From contig NC_021506.1 of NCBI RefSeq assembly GCF_000412695.1, forward strand, positions 124,001 to 188,000: a stretch of DNA of 64,000 nucleotides, read 5' to 3'. A program made the translations under genes and the position numbers. This document shows positions 1-8,580 of the stretch, piece after piece; positions within the stretch are counted from its first letter, which is position 1, and every line of letters begins with the position of its first letter. The notes beneath the pieces were generated by a model. That model was not told the origin of the DNA, did no database searches, and saw only the letters and a program-made list of their open reading frames with translations. The stretch is from Pseudomonas resinovorans NBRC 106553. Lineage in GTDB: Bacteria > Pseudomonadota > Gammaproteobacteria > Pseudomonadales > Pseudomonadaceae.

Positions 1-63
1 CACAATAAATGAGACGGTCGAAGAGCCGTCACAGTTTTTCGGAACCTTCTGGTTCTAACCCCT

Positions 64-90
64 CAGCCCGGCACTTGCCGGGCTTTTTTT
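64..90 (+). terminator. Rho-independent terminator upstream of traI
   Basis: A GC-rich stem (AGCCCGGC / GCCGGGCT) with a short loop is followed by seven T residues. It ends transcription arriving from an upstream gene outside the window. Its T-run abuts the conserved operator-like element that precedes traI. Confidence 0.8.
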
Positions 91-114
91 CGACCATAAA
101 ACTGCCTGAAAACG
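91..114 (+). promoter_or_regulatory. Conserved transfer-gene operator, copy A (traI)
   Basis: One of seven related dyad elements found ahead of transfer genes. It reads CGACCATAAAA followed by CTGCCTGAAAACG and is preceded by a T-run. The gap to the ATG at 174 is 59 bp, matching the other copies. It is inferred to be the binding site of a transfer activator, possibly the FlhC-like protein encoded at 38019-39053. Confidence 0.6.
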
Positions 115-173
115 AAACTCAAGGCGGTATCCCTCACGCATCATTCTCAGCACACAACATGGCCGAGAAGCGT

Positions 174-2711
174 ATGCCTCCATTTTCATTCCTGAAACGC
201 CTGTGGCCTCGAAGCGAGCGTGCCCTTACGGACAGCTTCGCGCATCCGGCCGAGCAGATGATTACTCCTGAGATCAAGCGGTACCTGGAGAACCATAACT
301 GGCGAAATCTTCGGTACCCACCCTACCAAGAGGGTTATCCAGGGCTGGTTAGCGGGCAGTGGTTCATGCGCAATTATCAGCACGAACTGTTCGATCGGAT
401 TATTCATTCAGTCGGGATGCCTGCCAGTGACCTCAAGCTCTACGTTGAGCCGATCCTGGTGAATTTCGCCGAATTGGCGCACATGCTGCCGGCGTCGGAG
501 AACCACCATCACTCCGGCCCAGGCGGATTGCTCCGACATAGCCTTGAGGTCGCCTCGCTCACCCTGGATGGGTGCCTTACTACAGCCTTTGATACAAACG
601 AGACCCCGGCACGGCGAAGCATGCGCTTGCGTCGGTGGTACGTCGCGGGCATCGCGTCGGGGCTGCTACACGACGCAGGGAAGCCACTCACAGATATTCG
701 TGCCACCGATTTTGAAGGCAACAACCAGTGGATCTACGCGCAGGAAACACTTCATGACTGGTCTGTGCGCAACAAGCTGACCCGCTATTTCCTGCATTGG
801 AATTCCAATAGGCATGGGAATCACGTTCAGGTCTCTGTAGCGCAAGCAACACGGATCATTCCGCCAGCCGTACAGGCATGGCTGATTGAAGGTGGCCACG
901 ACATCTACGAAGCGCTCCTCGATGCAATTTCCGGGAGCGGAAGCTCGCCTCTGACCGAGTTGGTCAAGTGGGCCGACTCTGCATCCACCAAGCGTGACCT
1001 CAATCGAGGCTCGAATAATGGCGGCGGCAATGCAACAGGTGTTCCGGTACCGCGGTTGGTGTCGGATGCAATGCTGCGGTTGCTGAGTGACGGAACCTGG
1101 AAGATCAACACGCCTGGCGGCCGCGTATGGGTTGCAACTGATGGCATCTACATCGTTTGGAACCAGGGTGCCGAGGAGATTGTGAGCATGCTGGTCGGTG
1201 ATGGGGTTGTGGCCATCCCGCGATCACCTGACACGCTAATTGGTTCCTTGGTAGAGCACGGGATAGCAGAGAGAGCCCCAAACGGCGACCTGTACTGGCT
1301 GGTTACGCCCCACCTTCTCCGCAAGAACGGCAAAGGCCCGGCGCTGCGCTGCATGAAGCTTGTGAATCCGGACATCCTTTTTCCAACCACACCGATTCCG
1401 CCGCCAGTTTCCATCGGCCTTGGGAAGGAGGGAAAGCAGAAGGATGTCATTGCTCCTAACGATACGGCTGGCGCAGCAGCGAACGCGCTGAGTGAGCATC
1501 AGGAAGACCTGTTTGGGGCCGATCTAACTGGAGACTCGAGCGGGGATACTGACGCTGATTCGGGTCCTACACCTCCTAAAGAATCCGCATCGTCGAAGCC
1601 AGCAAGAAAGAAAAAAGCGGCTCCAAGGCAAGCAGCTCCGGTACCAACAACCGCCTCTTCAGGGGTTAGCCTCAAACAAGCGCAGAACCCCGTCGAAGAC
1701 GCCCCTGTTAATGTGGATTCAGAGTCGGCGGCTGACGAAACGGCGGTAATTGTTTCCTCCCAACCAGAGGAAGCTTTGGATGCTGAGGAGGAGGAAGAAG
1801 CACCTCAGGAGCCACCTGCCAGCCTTGAGGAAATGCTGCTTTTCTTGAGTCCTCACTCGCCGGCGGCTGATCCCCATCAAGAAGAAACACTCTCGGCCGC
1901 TGAGGCTGAAATTAGCTCCGATCTCTCTGATGCTGATCCGCAGGCTGGACCAGGGCAAGGTGCGCAGGAGCTTTTGCCTCGTCAGGAAAAAATTTCCCTC
2001 AACTCCATCATGGGGCAAGGCAAACGCACGCCTAAAACTACGCCTCCGGCGGAATCGAAGAAGCAGAAAGACGGAGAGGTCGGACGCGTCGCGGAGGAGG
2101 TGCCATGCGCTTCCAGCATCTTGCCAGCCGATGTCGTCTCGAAGCTTACAGCGCACGAATGCTACCTGTTGGAACAACAACCTGATCTTGCCCAAAAGCT
2201 CATCACCGCGACTCAAGACCCCGAGAACGCGGCATTAGCAAGAAACAAGGTATTCGTTCGACTGGGAAAATCTTCCTTCCTTGCTGAGGACATCCACCCG
2301 CTCGTCCATGCGGGCTGGTTGTGGCAGGACATTACGGTCGAAGGTCCGGCCCTGACCCGGACCCTACAGTCCCGTGAAGGCTTCATGCTCACTGCCGACT
2401 ACAGCGTCATCTACTGCAAGTTAGCGGAGCTGGACTGGGCTATTCCTCACCTGTCGCGGCTTCGTGAAGCCGACATCCCAAGCCTCGAGCAGGCTGTGAA
2501 GTCGCTGATCGAGAAGGCCGTACTTGAGGAGATAGGCGGCTCACCTGTGCTCAGCCTCACAACCTACATGCTCACGAATGTCGCTGAGCAGTTCGGGATC
2601 ACATCAACATCCCTAGAGAACGCGGTGTTCTGCTTCCGCGATGCCGTGAAGGTCGCCAAGCGCAGAAAGATTTTCGTTCGCCCCCTTTACGAGGAGCTTC
2701 CCAAAAAATGA
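174..2711 (+). CDS. traI: MobH-family conjugative relaxase TraI
   Basis: Relaxase that would nick oriT and pilot the transferred strand. Near residues 110-125 is the MobH signature HHHSGPGGLLRH, and near 165 an HD-type LLHDAGK; these are the conserved metal-binding motifs of TraI_2-type relaxases. A long acidic, Pro/Ala/Ser-rich linker lies around residues 420-700, followed by a conserved C-terminal domain. Start choice: the open frame extends to position 9 through a terminator and the operator, so the true start is later. ATG 174 gives the same 59-bp spacing from the operator as the other regulated genes; ATG 159 is the alternative, and neither has a strong ribosome site. The gene overlaps traD by 4 bp (ATGA). 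Family assignment is secure; the start is uncertain. Confidence 0.9.
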   Translation: MPPFSFLKRLWPRSERALTDSFAHPAEQMITPEIKRYLENHNWRNLRYPPYQEGYPGLVSGQWFMRNYQHELFDRIIHSVGMPASDLKLYVEPILVNFAELAHMLPASENHHHSGPGGLLRHSLEVASLTLDGCLTTAFDTNETPARRSMRLRRWYVAGIASGLLHDAGKPLTDIRATDFEGNNQWIYAQETLHDWSVRNKLTRYFLHWNSNRHGNHVQVSVAQATRIIPPAVQAWLIEGGHDIYEALLDAISGSGSSPLTELVKWADSASTKRDLNRGSNNGGGNATGVPVPRLVSDAMLRLLSDGTWKINTPGGRVWVATDGIYIVWNQGAEEIVSMLVGDGVVAIPRSPDTLIGSLVEHGIAERAPNGDLYWLVTPHLLRKNGKGPALRCMKLVNPDILFPTTPIPPPVSIGLGKEGKQKDVIAPNDTAGAAANALSEHQEDLFGADLTGDSSGDTDADSGPTPPKESASSKPARKKKAAPRQAAPVPTTASSGVSLKQAQNPVEDAPVNVDSESAADETAVIVSSQPEEALDAEEEEEAPQEPPASLEEMLLFLSPHSPAADPHQEETLSAAEAEISSDLSDADPQAGPGQGAQELLPRQEKISLNSIMGQGKRTPKTTPPAESKKQKDGEVGRVAEEVPCASSILPADVVSKLTAHECYLLEQQPDLAQKLITATQDPENAALARNKVFVRLGKSSFLAEDIHPLVHAGWLWQDITVEGPALTRTLQSREGFMLTADYSVIYCKLAELDWAIPHLSRLREADIPSLEQAVKSLIEKAVLEEIGGSPVLSLTTYMLTNVAEQFGITSTSLENAVFCFRDAVKVAKRRKIFVRPLYEELPKK

Positions 2712-4537
2712 GTGAATGGGATTACACGAGTTACTGGCGGAAAAACTACGAGGCGCGGGAAGCTGTTGCGTGGGGTTCTTCCATGCTTGCCGGTACCGCC
2801 GTTCAACTGATTACGGAGATGCCGGTAACCCCATACCTGATAACGCTTGGCGTGCAAGCTGGATTCGCCCTGGCGGCCATACCAAGGGCCCTCCGTGTCC
2901 ACCGGGCAAAAGCCTGTCTCGTTGGAGCAGATCTATCCTTCATCACATTGGAGGAGGTGATCGAGCTGGTGAAGAGACACCCACACGAGTTCTATTTCGG
3001 CGAGGCGTTCCCTTGGCGACAGCGGCACGGGCAGTACGCATTCGAGCTCCAGGCGATGGATATTGAGGCCATTATCGGTAAGCGTGGCCGCCGCAACGCT
3101 GAGGTTAAGGGTACGAAATGGATACACGGGATCGGTATGGATGAGGAGGAACCATGTTTCCGTCCAGCAGATCAGCGTTCGATCCACCACCTCGTCCTGG
3201 GCACAACAGGGGCCGGTAAGACCCGCTGGTTCGACCTAGCTATATCTCAGTGTATTGCTCGTGGTGAACCCGTGATCGTAATCGATCCCAAAGGCGATAA
3301 AGGCCTAGCAGAAACGTGTGAGCGCACATGCAGGGCGATGGGGAAGGCCAGCCTGTTCAAATACTTCCACCCTGCACATCCGGACAAGTCGGTTCGTTTG
3401 TCGCTAACAAAGAACTACGGCCGGGCAACGGAAGTTGCCTCCCGTGTGGCAGTGTTGATGAAAAGCGAAGCCGGCGATCCATTCCAAGCCTTTGCTCAAA
3501 TGTCCTTGAATAGCGTGATTCAGGCCATGTTGATCTGCAACATCCTGCCCACGCTTGTTGGTCTCAGGAGAACCCTTGAGGGAGATGTTCCAGGGTTAAC
3601 CATCAAGGTGGTCATGGCCTTCGGTTCAAAGGTCTTCGGTGAAGATGAATTCGCGAGGATGGCCGATTCAGCAATTCTCTCGGCCAAGGTTCGGAACACC
3701 GAAGAGAAGGCGAAGGTATTACGGAAGGTCTATTACAACGATATCGCGAAGGTTGAGGCTAATACCGATCTGGAAGGTCTGCTCACCATGCTCGAGCACG
3801 AGCGATCGCACTTCAGCAAGATGATCGCTGGCCTTCTTCCAATTCTGGTGATGCTCACCTCCGGTGAAATGGGGCCGCTGCTTTCCCCGCACATCGACGA
3901 CGAAGACCCGCGCCGAATCAGTGACCTCAACTCGGTCATCAATGCCGACCAGGTTCTTTACCTGGGCCTCGACTCGCTTGCCGACCCGATGGTGGGCTCA
4001 ACCATCGGGTCGCTGGCCCTGGCCGATCTGGCGTCGACCGCGGGCGAGATCTACAACCACAGGTTGCCTAAGCCGGTGAACATCTTTGTCGACGAGGCCG
4101 CCGAGGTGATCAATGACCAGCTCATCCAGCTGCTGAACAAGGGCCGCGGCGCAGGGATAAACCTCTACATCGCAACCCAGACCATCGCCGACTTCAAGGC
4201 CCGCATGGGTGACGAAGCCAAGGCCATGCAGGTTTTGGGGAACGCGAATAACATCATCTGCCTCCGCATCCTTGATACCGATACGCAGGAGTTCGTGGCG
4301 AAAAAGATGACGCCAACTCGCTACAAATACGTGATGCGTACTCAGGGCAACTCGGCAGGTGAAGGCGGGGTGGTGCAGGGCGGGAATGTTGGTGAGCGCC
4401 TTATGCAAGAGGAGGGTGAGCGCTTCCCAACAGCGCTCCTCGGCGAGCTACCAGACCTCGAATATCTCGCGGTGTTTGCGGGCGGTGATATCCGCAAGGG
4501 GCGACTACCCATTCTTACCGGCCCGACTGCCAACTGA
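2708..4537 (+). CDS. traD: Type IV coupling protein TraD
   Basis: Inner-membrane coupling ATPase (609 aa) that links the relaxosome to the secretion channel. Two hydrophobic segments lie in the first 60 residues. Walker A GTTGAGKT is near residue 163, and a Walker B-type NIFVDEAAEV is near residue 457. The order relaxase then coupling protein, with a 4-bp overlap, is typical of MobH elements such as SXT and IncA/C, and implies translational coupling. No damage is visible. Confidence 0.93.
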   Translation: MSEWDYTSYWRKNYEAREAVAWGSSMLAGTAVQLITEMPVTPYLITLGVQAGFALAAIPRALRVHRAKACLVGADLSFITLEEVIELVKRHPHEFYFGEAFPWRQRHGQYAFELQAMDIEAIIGKRGRRNAEVKGTKWIHGIGMDEEEPCFRPADQRSIHHLVLGTTGAGKTRWFDLAISQCIARGEPVIVIDPKGDKGLAETCERTCRAMGKASLFKYFHPAHPDKSVRLSLTKNYGRATEVASRVAVLMKSEAGDPFQAFAQMSLNSVIQAMLICNILPTLVGLRRTLEGDVPGLTIKVVMAFGSKVFGEDEFARMADSAILSAKVRNTEEKAKVLRKVYYNDIAKVEANTDLEGLLTMLEHERSHFSKMIAGLLPILVMLTSGEMGPLLSPHIDDEDPRRISDLNSVINADQVLYLGLDSLADPMVGSTIGSLALADLASTAGEIYNHRLPKPVNIFVDEAAEVINDQLIQLLNKGRGAGINLYIATQTIADFKARMGDEAKAMQVLGNANNIICLRILDTDTQEFVAKKMTPTRYKYVMRTQGNSAGEGGVVQGGNVGERLMQEEGERFPTALLGELPDLEYLAVFAGGDIRKGRLPILTGPTAN

Positions 4538-4551
4538 TTCCGGAGCAAAAA

Positions 4552-4908
4552 ATGACTGTCTCGATTCCACTAGAAATTCAGCGGCTCACTGGCCTGGATG
4601 AGGCCTCAACAACTCGGCTGCGCACGTTTGACCTGGAATGGCGTTGTGGCACGCAATTCATCTTCAAGATGCTTGAGGCGGGTCATAAACCCGAGGTGAT
4701 TGGCGCAGCCCTGATCGACGTGCTGGTGGCTTACCAGCGTATGTGTCGCGAGGGTATCAGCGACTTCATCCGGCTTCGCGTAGTGCTTGGCCACATCCTC
4801 CAGATCCTCACGAGCTACGGCAACGCCCCTGCACCGGATGATGTTGTCCTGTGGTGCGAAACAACCAATGTCCCGCAACCTATCCGGGAGTACCTGATCA
4901 ATGGCTGA
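4552..4908 (+). CDS. Hypothetical protein between traD and DUF4400 gene
   Basis: 118-residue protein of unknown function starting 14 bp after traD and overlapping the next gene by 8 bp, so it belongs to the traI-traD operon. No signal peptide or clear membrane segment is seen; it is a mixed helical, soluble-looking protein. Position is comparable to the small gene after traD in other MobH/MPF-F elements, but I do not recognise the family. Confidence 0.75.
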   Translation: MTVSIPLEIQRLTGLDEASTTRLRTFDLEWRCGTQFIFKMLEAGHKPEVIGAALIDVLVAYQRMCREGISDFIRLRVVLGHILQILTSYGNAPAPDDVVLWCETTNVPQPIREYLING

Positions 4909-5548
4909 GATGCTTGAAGAGAAGTGGCCAAAGGGCGTTATGGCCTCTATAGCGTTCTTCTTCGTCCTGATCCTGATGCTGGCAACCGTCGCGCCGAACA
5001 AGCTTGTGGATACGGTGATGCTGAAGGAGCGGAAGTGGGGCATTGAGTTGCTTGGCGATTCGGACATGGAGAAGGTGCTGGAGAAAACCAATCGCTACTA
5101 CTCGGCACTTGTCATCGACTCCGGGGCAAAAAAGGTTGTCTCCGACATGTTGATGCCTCGAGGCGGCACCGTGGATGCCTTCGAAAAGAACGTGGATTGG
5201 TGGTTTCGGTACCTCGAGTCCCGAGGTGAGGCCGTCCAGAAAATCATCTACCAGATGGTTTACCGGATAGTTCTAACGCTTTACTGGTTACCACTGCTGA
5301 TCGCGGTTCTGGTGCCGGCTATTTACGCCGGATGGATGCGCTGGAATGCCAAGCGGCATGGATTCGACTACTCATCACCGTTCCTGAATAACAACGCCGC
5401 GATCGTCCTGTCATGGGGCGGAATGCTCATCGTACTCAGCGTGTTGATGCCTCTGCCTTTACCGCCGCTCGTTATCTCAACCTTCATCGTCATCATGCTG
5501 CCTGTCGTGCTGTCCGTGCTGATCAGCAACCTGCCAAAGCGCATTTGA
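4901..5548 (+). CDS. DUF4400-like inner-membrane transfer protein
   Basis: 215-residue membrane protein with one hydrophobic segment near residues 14-32 and further ones near 120-145, 165-180 and 185-205. The layout (N-terminal anchor, soluble loop, C-terminal membrane bundle) and its place directly after traD match the DUF4400/TIGR03747-type membrane proteins of conjugative elements. Its role in the apparatus is unknown. It is the last gene before the next operator copy, so it probably ends the traI operon. Confidence 0.7.
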   Translation: MAEMLEEKWPKGVMASIAFFFVLILMLATVAPNKLVDTVMLKERKWGIELLGDSDMEKVLEKTNRYYSALVIDSGAKKVVSDMLMPRGGTVDAFEKNVDWWFRYLESRGEAVQKIIYQMVYRIVLTLYWLPLLIAVLVPAIYAGWMRWNAKRHGFDYSSPFLNNNAAIVLSWGGMLIVLSVLMPLPLPPLVISTFIVIMLPVVLSVLISNLPKRI

Positions 5549-5552
5549 ATTC

Positions 5553-5576
5553 TGACCATAAAACCGCCTGAAAACG
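5553..5576 (+). promoter_or_regulatory. Conserved transfer-gene operator, copy B
   Basis: TGACCATAAAA followed by CCGCCTGAAAACG, almost identical to copy A. The gap to the ATG at 5636 is 59 bp. The right half also forms a perfect 10-bp stem (CCGCCTGAAA at 5564-5573 with TTTCAGGCGG at 5581-5590), so this copy can fold as a hairpin after the traD operon as well as act as a DNA site. Confidence 0.6.
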
Positions 5577-5635
5577 GAACTTTCAGGCGGTGTTTGTCCG
5601 CAGAATGCCCCTAACACCACGACAGGCTGATCCTT

Positions 5636-6421
5636 ATGGCACCGAAAACGACACCATCGAAAACGATCCCTTTTGCTATTGCTATCACAGCCCTTGCCAC
5701 CGCTCTGGTAGTTGGCTCGTACTACCACTTCACCACGATGAGCCAGCTACAAGGCCAGGTCAAAAGCCTTGAGGGTGAGTTGTCTGTTGCGAAAGCACAG
5801 GCAGTTGACCCCGCCGCGATCCAAGAGATCGTCGATAACCTCAAACAGCTTCCAGAAGATGTTATCCCCGCAGCTCCGGACAACTGGATCTATGGCTCCT
5901 CATCTGCTCGGTACACGCTTATCGAGATGACGGACACGGAATGCCCTTATTGCCGCGATCACTTTCCCCTGTTGAAAGCACTCATCGAGTCGTCGGCGGG
6001 GCAAATCAATGCCGCGATTCTCCATGTCCCCGCGCTTGGTGAGGCCTCTCGGCGACAAGCCCTAGCTATCGAGTGTGCTGGTGAGCAAGGTGGCTCAGAT
6101 GCTGCCTGGAAGTACACCCAGACGGTATTCGATAAAACAGGTGGCAACGGCAAGGGGGTTTCAGAATCGCTCGTGTCCCTTGCGACCGAGCTCGGCCTGG
6201 ATGGGAAGCGTTTTGCAGCCTGCACGGATTCAAAGCAGGCCATCGAGCGAGTAACTGGCGACCTCGATCAAGCAATAAAGCTGGGCATCCAACAGACCCC
6301 TTCGACCCTGCTCCTGGACAATCAGACAGGTATGTCGATGGTTCTTCAAGGTGCCAACGCTAGTCATGAAGGCATCCTCAAAGCGATTGCCAGCATCAGC
6401 AAAGCAGGGGGTGCCAAGTGA
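5636..6421 (+). CDS. Membrane-anchored DsbA/DsbG-like thiol-disulfide protein
   Basis: 261 residues: an N-terminal membrane anchor (about 10-28), a short coiled-coil-like stretch (about 30-60), and a thioredoxin-fold domain with the redox motif CPYC near residue 103. A cis-proline-type 'TPS' (QQTPSTLLL) is seen near residue 220. It probably catalyses disulfide formation or repair in periplasmic transfer proteins. Its stop overlaps the GTG start of traL. Exact Dsb subclass is uncertain. Confidence 0.8.
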   Translation: MAPKTTPSKTIPFAIAITALATALVVGSYYHFTTMSQLQGQVKSLEGELSVAKAQAVDPAAIQEIVDNLKQLPEDVIPAAPDNWIYGSSSARYTLIEMTDTECPYCRDHFPLLKALIESSAGQINAAILHVPALGEASRRQALAIECAGEQGGSDAAWKYTQTVFDKTGGNGKGVSESLVSLATELGLDGKRFAACTDSKQAIERVTGDLDQAIKLGIQQTPSTLLLDNQTGMSMVLQGANASHEGILKAIASISKAGGAK

Positions 6422-6705
6422 GTGAGCCAATCAAAATCCCGGCATACATCGACCAGCCGCCTCACGTTATGTTTTGGCGTTTGGATGAGGTGATGCCGAT
6501 CGGAATCGGTTTGGTTGCCGGCGTTCTTCTGGCACAGCTGATTCTCTGCACGGTGGTAGGTCTGTTGCTCGCTCGCTTCTATCGCCGCTTCTGCGACAAC
6601 CGCCCTGACGGCTTTCTGCTTCACGCCATTTACTGGCACTGGGGAGCTATCGGCCGGAAGAGAGTGCGATCCATGCCCAATTCCTACGAGAGAGAGTTCG
6701 TCTGA
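6418..6705 (+). CDS. traL: Conjugative pilus assembly protein TraL
   Basis: 95-residue inner-membrane protein (TraL/VirB3-like) with a central pair of hydrophobic segments around residues 25-55 and a basic C-terminus. The start is GTG, overlapping the previous stop. The gene is followed immediately by traE (ATG overlaps its TGA), giving the conserved traL-traE-traK-traB-traV order of F-type systems. Confidence 0.88.
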   Translation: MSEPIKIPAYIDQPPHVMFWRLDEVMPIGIGLVAGVLLAQLILCTVVGLLLARFYRRFCDNRPDGFLLHAIYWHWGAIGRKRVRSMPNSYEREFV

Positions 6706-7343
6706 TGCTTTTAAAGTCGCTTAGCAATTCGTTTGATGGCATGCGCGGAGAAAATCAGTTTCTGCGCATTGCCGTTGCTGGCCTTGTCTTGAGCAATCTG
6801 CTGGTGTCCTGCTCTGCTCTCAACAAGGATGAAGTGGTCACCGTGATACCACCCACTCTGACTGAGACGGCCTGGGTCAGCAAAACGCAAAGTTCCGGTG
6901 AATACGCCGACGCATGGGCTCTGTACATCGCGATGATGCTGGGCAATGTCACCCCGCATAATGCCTCTGTAGTGAAGGATGCCCTAGGTCCTATCCTCGA
7001 TAAGGCGATCTATCAAGACACGATGAAGGTTCTCGATACCCAGATTCATCAGATCCGCCAGGATCGTGTGACCCTGAGCTTCGAGCCGCAGAAGGTGCTC
7101 CGCGATAACCTCAACGAGAACAAGTTCTACGTTACCGGCCGCTCCGTTAGCGAAGGGCCGGCTGGCGATAAAAAGCGTAGCAACCGAACCTATGAGTTTG
7201 AGCTTGTGATCAAAGACTATAAGCCAGTACTGAGTTGGCTCAGCACGAACTCTGGCGATGCTCGAACTCAGGATGTGGTTGATCGCGAGAACAGCAAGGC
7301 CGAGAAACAAGCAGAGCGCGAGAAAAGAAAAAAAAATCAGTAG
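6705..7343 (+). CDS. traE: Conjugative pilus assembly protein TraE
   Basis: 212-residue VirB8-like inner-membrane protein: one N-terminal membrane helix (about residues 20-38), then a periplasmic domain with mixed alpha/beta character and a highly charged Lys/Glu-rich tail. Located between traL and traK as in F, SXT and R27. A strong terminator follows, so traL-traE end this transcription unit and traK starts a new one. Confidence 0.88.
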   Translation: MLLKSLSNSFDGMRGENQFLRIAVAGLVLSNLLVSCSALNKDEVVTVIPPTLTETAWVSKTQSSGEYADAWALYIAMMLGNVTPHNASVVKDALGPILDKAIYQDTMKVLDTQIHQIRQDRVTLSFEPQKVLRDNLNENKFYVTGRSVSEGPAGDKKRSNRTYEFELVIKDYKPVLSWLSTNSGDARTQDVVDRENSKAEKQAEREKRKKNQ

Positions 7344-7362
7344 CGCCAAGTTGAGGCACAAG

Positions 7363-7397
7363 AAGCCCATGCCGATGTTCCTGGCATGGGCTTTTTT
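7363..7397 (+). terminator. Terminator after traE
   Basis: An 11-bp stem (AAGCCCATGCC / GGCATGGGCTT) with a 9-base loop is followed by a T-run. It separates traE from the traK operon, which has its own operator copy C. Confidence 0.85.
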
Positions 7398-7442
7398 GTG
7401 GGTATCGCCGGTCAACGCATATACGGAATAGCCCTCTGTTTT

Positions 7443-7467
7443 CAGACGCAAAAGTTGCTTGAAAACG
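7443..7467 (+). promoter_or_regulatory. Conserved transfer-gene operator, copy C (traK)
   Basis: Preceded by GTTTT, this copy reads CAGACGCAAAAGTTG then CTTGAAAACG, a clear dyad (TTTTCAGACG against CTTGAAAACG). Gap to traK ATG 7528 is 60 bp. A downstream TCAAGC can pair with GCTTGA, as also seen for copies A and B. Confidence 0.6.
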
Positions 7468-7527
7468 CAACTCAAGCGGCGGAATGCCCCCCAGAATTGA
7501 CGACAACTCAGAGCAGAGGTCGTCTCG

Positions 7528-8568
7528 ATGTCACTTCCAGTTTCCCTCCATTTTTTCAAGCCAGCTGCGCTGGTACTGGCTATGGCGGCTGCACTGCCAG
7601 CTATTGCCCAGGATCAGATTCAGATACCAGGCATGAACATGCCAGTTGCTGCCAGCGTGCAGCCTCATGTGGTTGCCAAGCCTGTCGCTACTCCAGAGAG
7701 CGTCCCGGAACGACAGGAGGAGCCTCAGACGGAAAAGAAGCAACGTCTGGTCGCCGTCACTCCGGGGTCTGCTGAAAACCCCAGCGTGCCGGCCAGCGTT
7801 ATGAAGAAGCCTGTGCCAGCGCAGCCTATCGAGTCCCGCCAAGACGTGGTTGTTTCGAGCGGCACCAATACCCTGATTCCGATCAGCCGTGGCCAAATGA
7901 ACCGTATCGTCACGCCGTTCGATGTACCTAAAGTCCAGACAGTGAGCACGGCCGACATTTCGGTAAGCGGTAACGTTCTTTACGTCACAACTTTCGAAGA
8001 TAAGCCGGTGACTATGTACGTCACGCCGGACGACGATGAGACCGTAGCAATCTCCCTGACCTTATTGCCGCAGGGCGTTCCCCCCATCCAAGCAAACCTG
8101 ATTCTGGCGAAAAATGTGCAAGGCCTTGCGAGCGGCTTGCCAGTCACTTCGTCTACGAACTACAGCGGCCAGGCCCGGAAGTGGGAACGCTCTCAGCCGT
8201 ACATGGACACGCTTCGCTCCCTGATGCGCGAAATGGCGCTGGGCAAGCTACCACGTGGATACAGCTTCGGTGCTCTTACGAACGGCAACAAGATCCCTGC
8301 CTGCGCGCAACCAAGCCTCAGCTTCGATTTCAGCAAGTCGCAGCTGATCGAAGGTCATGACTTCAAAGTTTTCGTGGCCACGGCGGAGAACGTGTCGGCC
8401 AGGACTGTCGAGTTCGATCACGCCTCTTGCACTCACCCTCATCGAGCGGCTGTAAGCGCATGGCCAGATGAGGTGCTTGAGCCTGGCCAGAAAACAGAGG
8501 TGTTTGTAATCACTCGGGTTCCGACCGAAGTGCCGCAAAGCTCCACCCGCCCAAGCCTGTTGCAGTAA
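7528..8568 (+). CDS. traK: Conjugative secretin-like protein TraK
   Basis: 346-residue exported protein with a signal peptide (cleavage near AIAQD at residues 25-28), a Pro/Val-rich low-complexity linker, and a C-terminal beta-rich domain. TraK forms the outer-membrane ring of the F-type channel with TraV and the C-terminus of TraB. Its place before traB and traV supports this assignment. The gap to traB is 12 bp. Confidence 0.87.
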   Translation: MSLPVSLHFFKPAALVLAMAAALPAIAQDQIQIPGMNMPVAASVQPHVVAKPVATPESVPERQEEPQTEKKQRLVAVTPGSAENPSVPASVMKKPVPAQPIESRQDVVVSSGTNTLIPISRGQMNRIVTPFDVPKVQTVSTADISVSGNVLYVTTFEDKPVTMYVTPDDDETVAISLTLLPQGVPPIQANLILAKNVQGLASGLPVTSSTNYSGQARKWERSQPYMDTLRSLMREMALGKLPRGYSFGALTNGNKIPACAQPSLSFDFSKSQLIEGHDFKVFVATAENVSARTVEFDHASCTHPHRAAVSAWPDEVLEPGQKTEVFVITRVPTEVPQSSTRPSLLQ

Positions 8569-8580
8569 GGGGAACCTTCC

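Noticed and set aside
9..173. Upstream extension of traI to position 9
   Set aside because: It runs through a rho-independent terminator and the conserved operator, so it must be non-coding.
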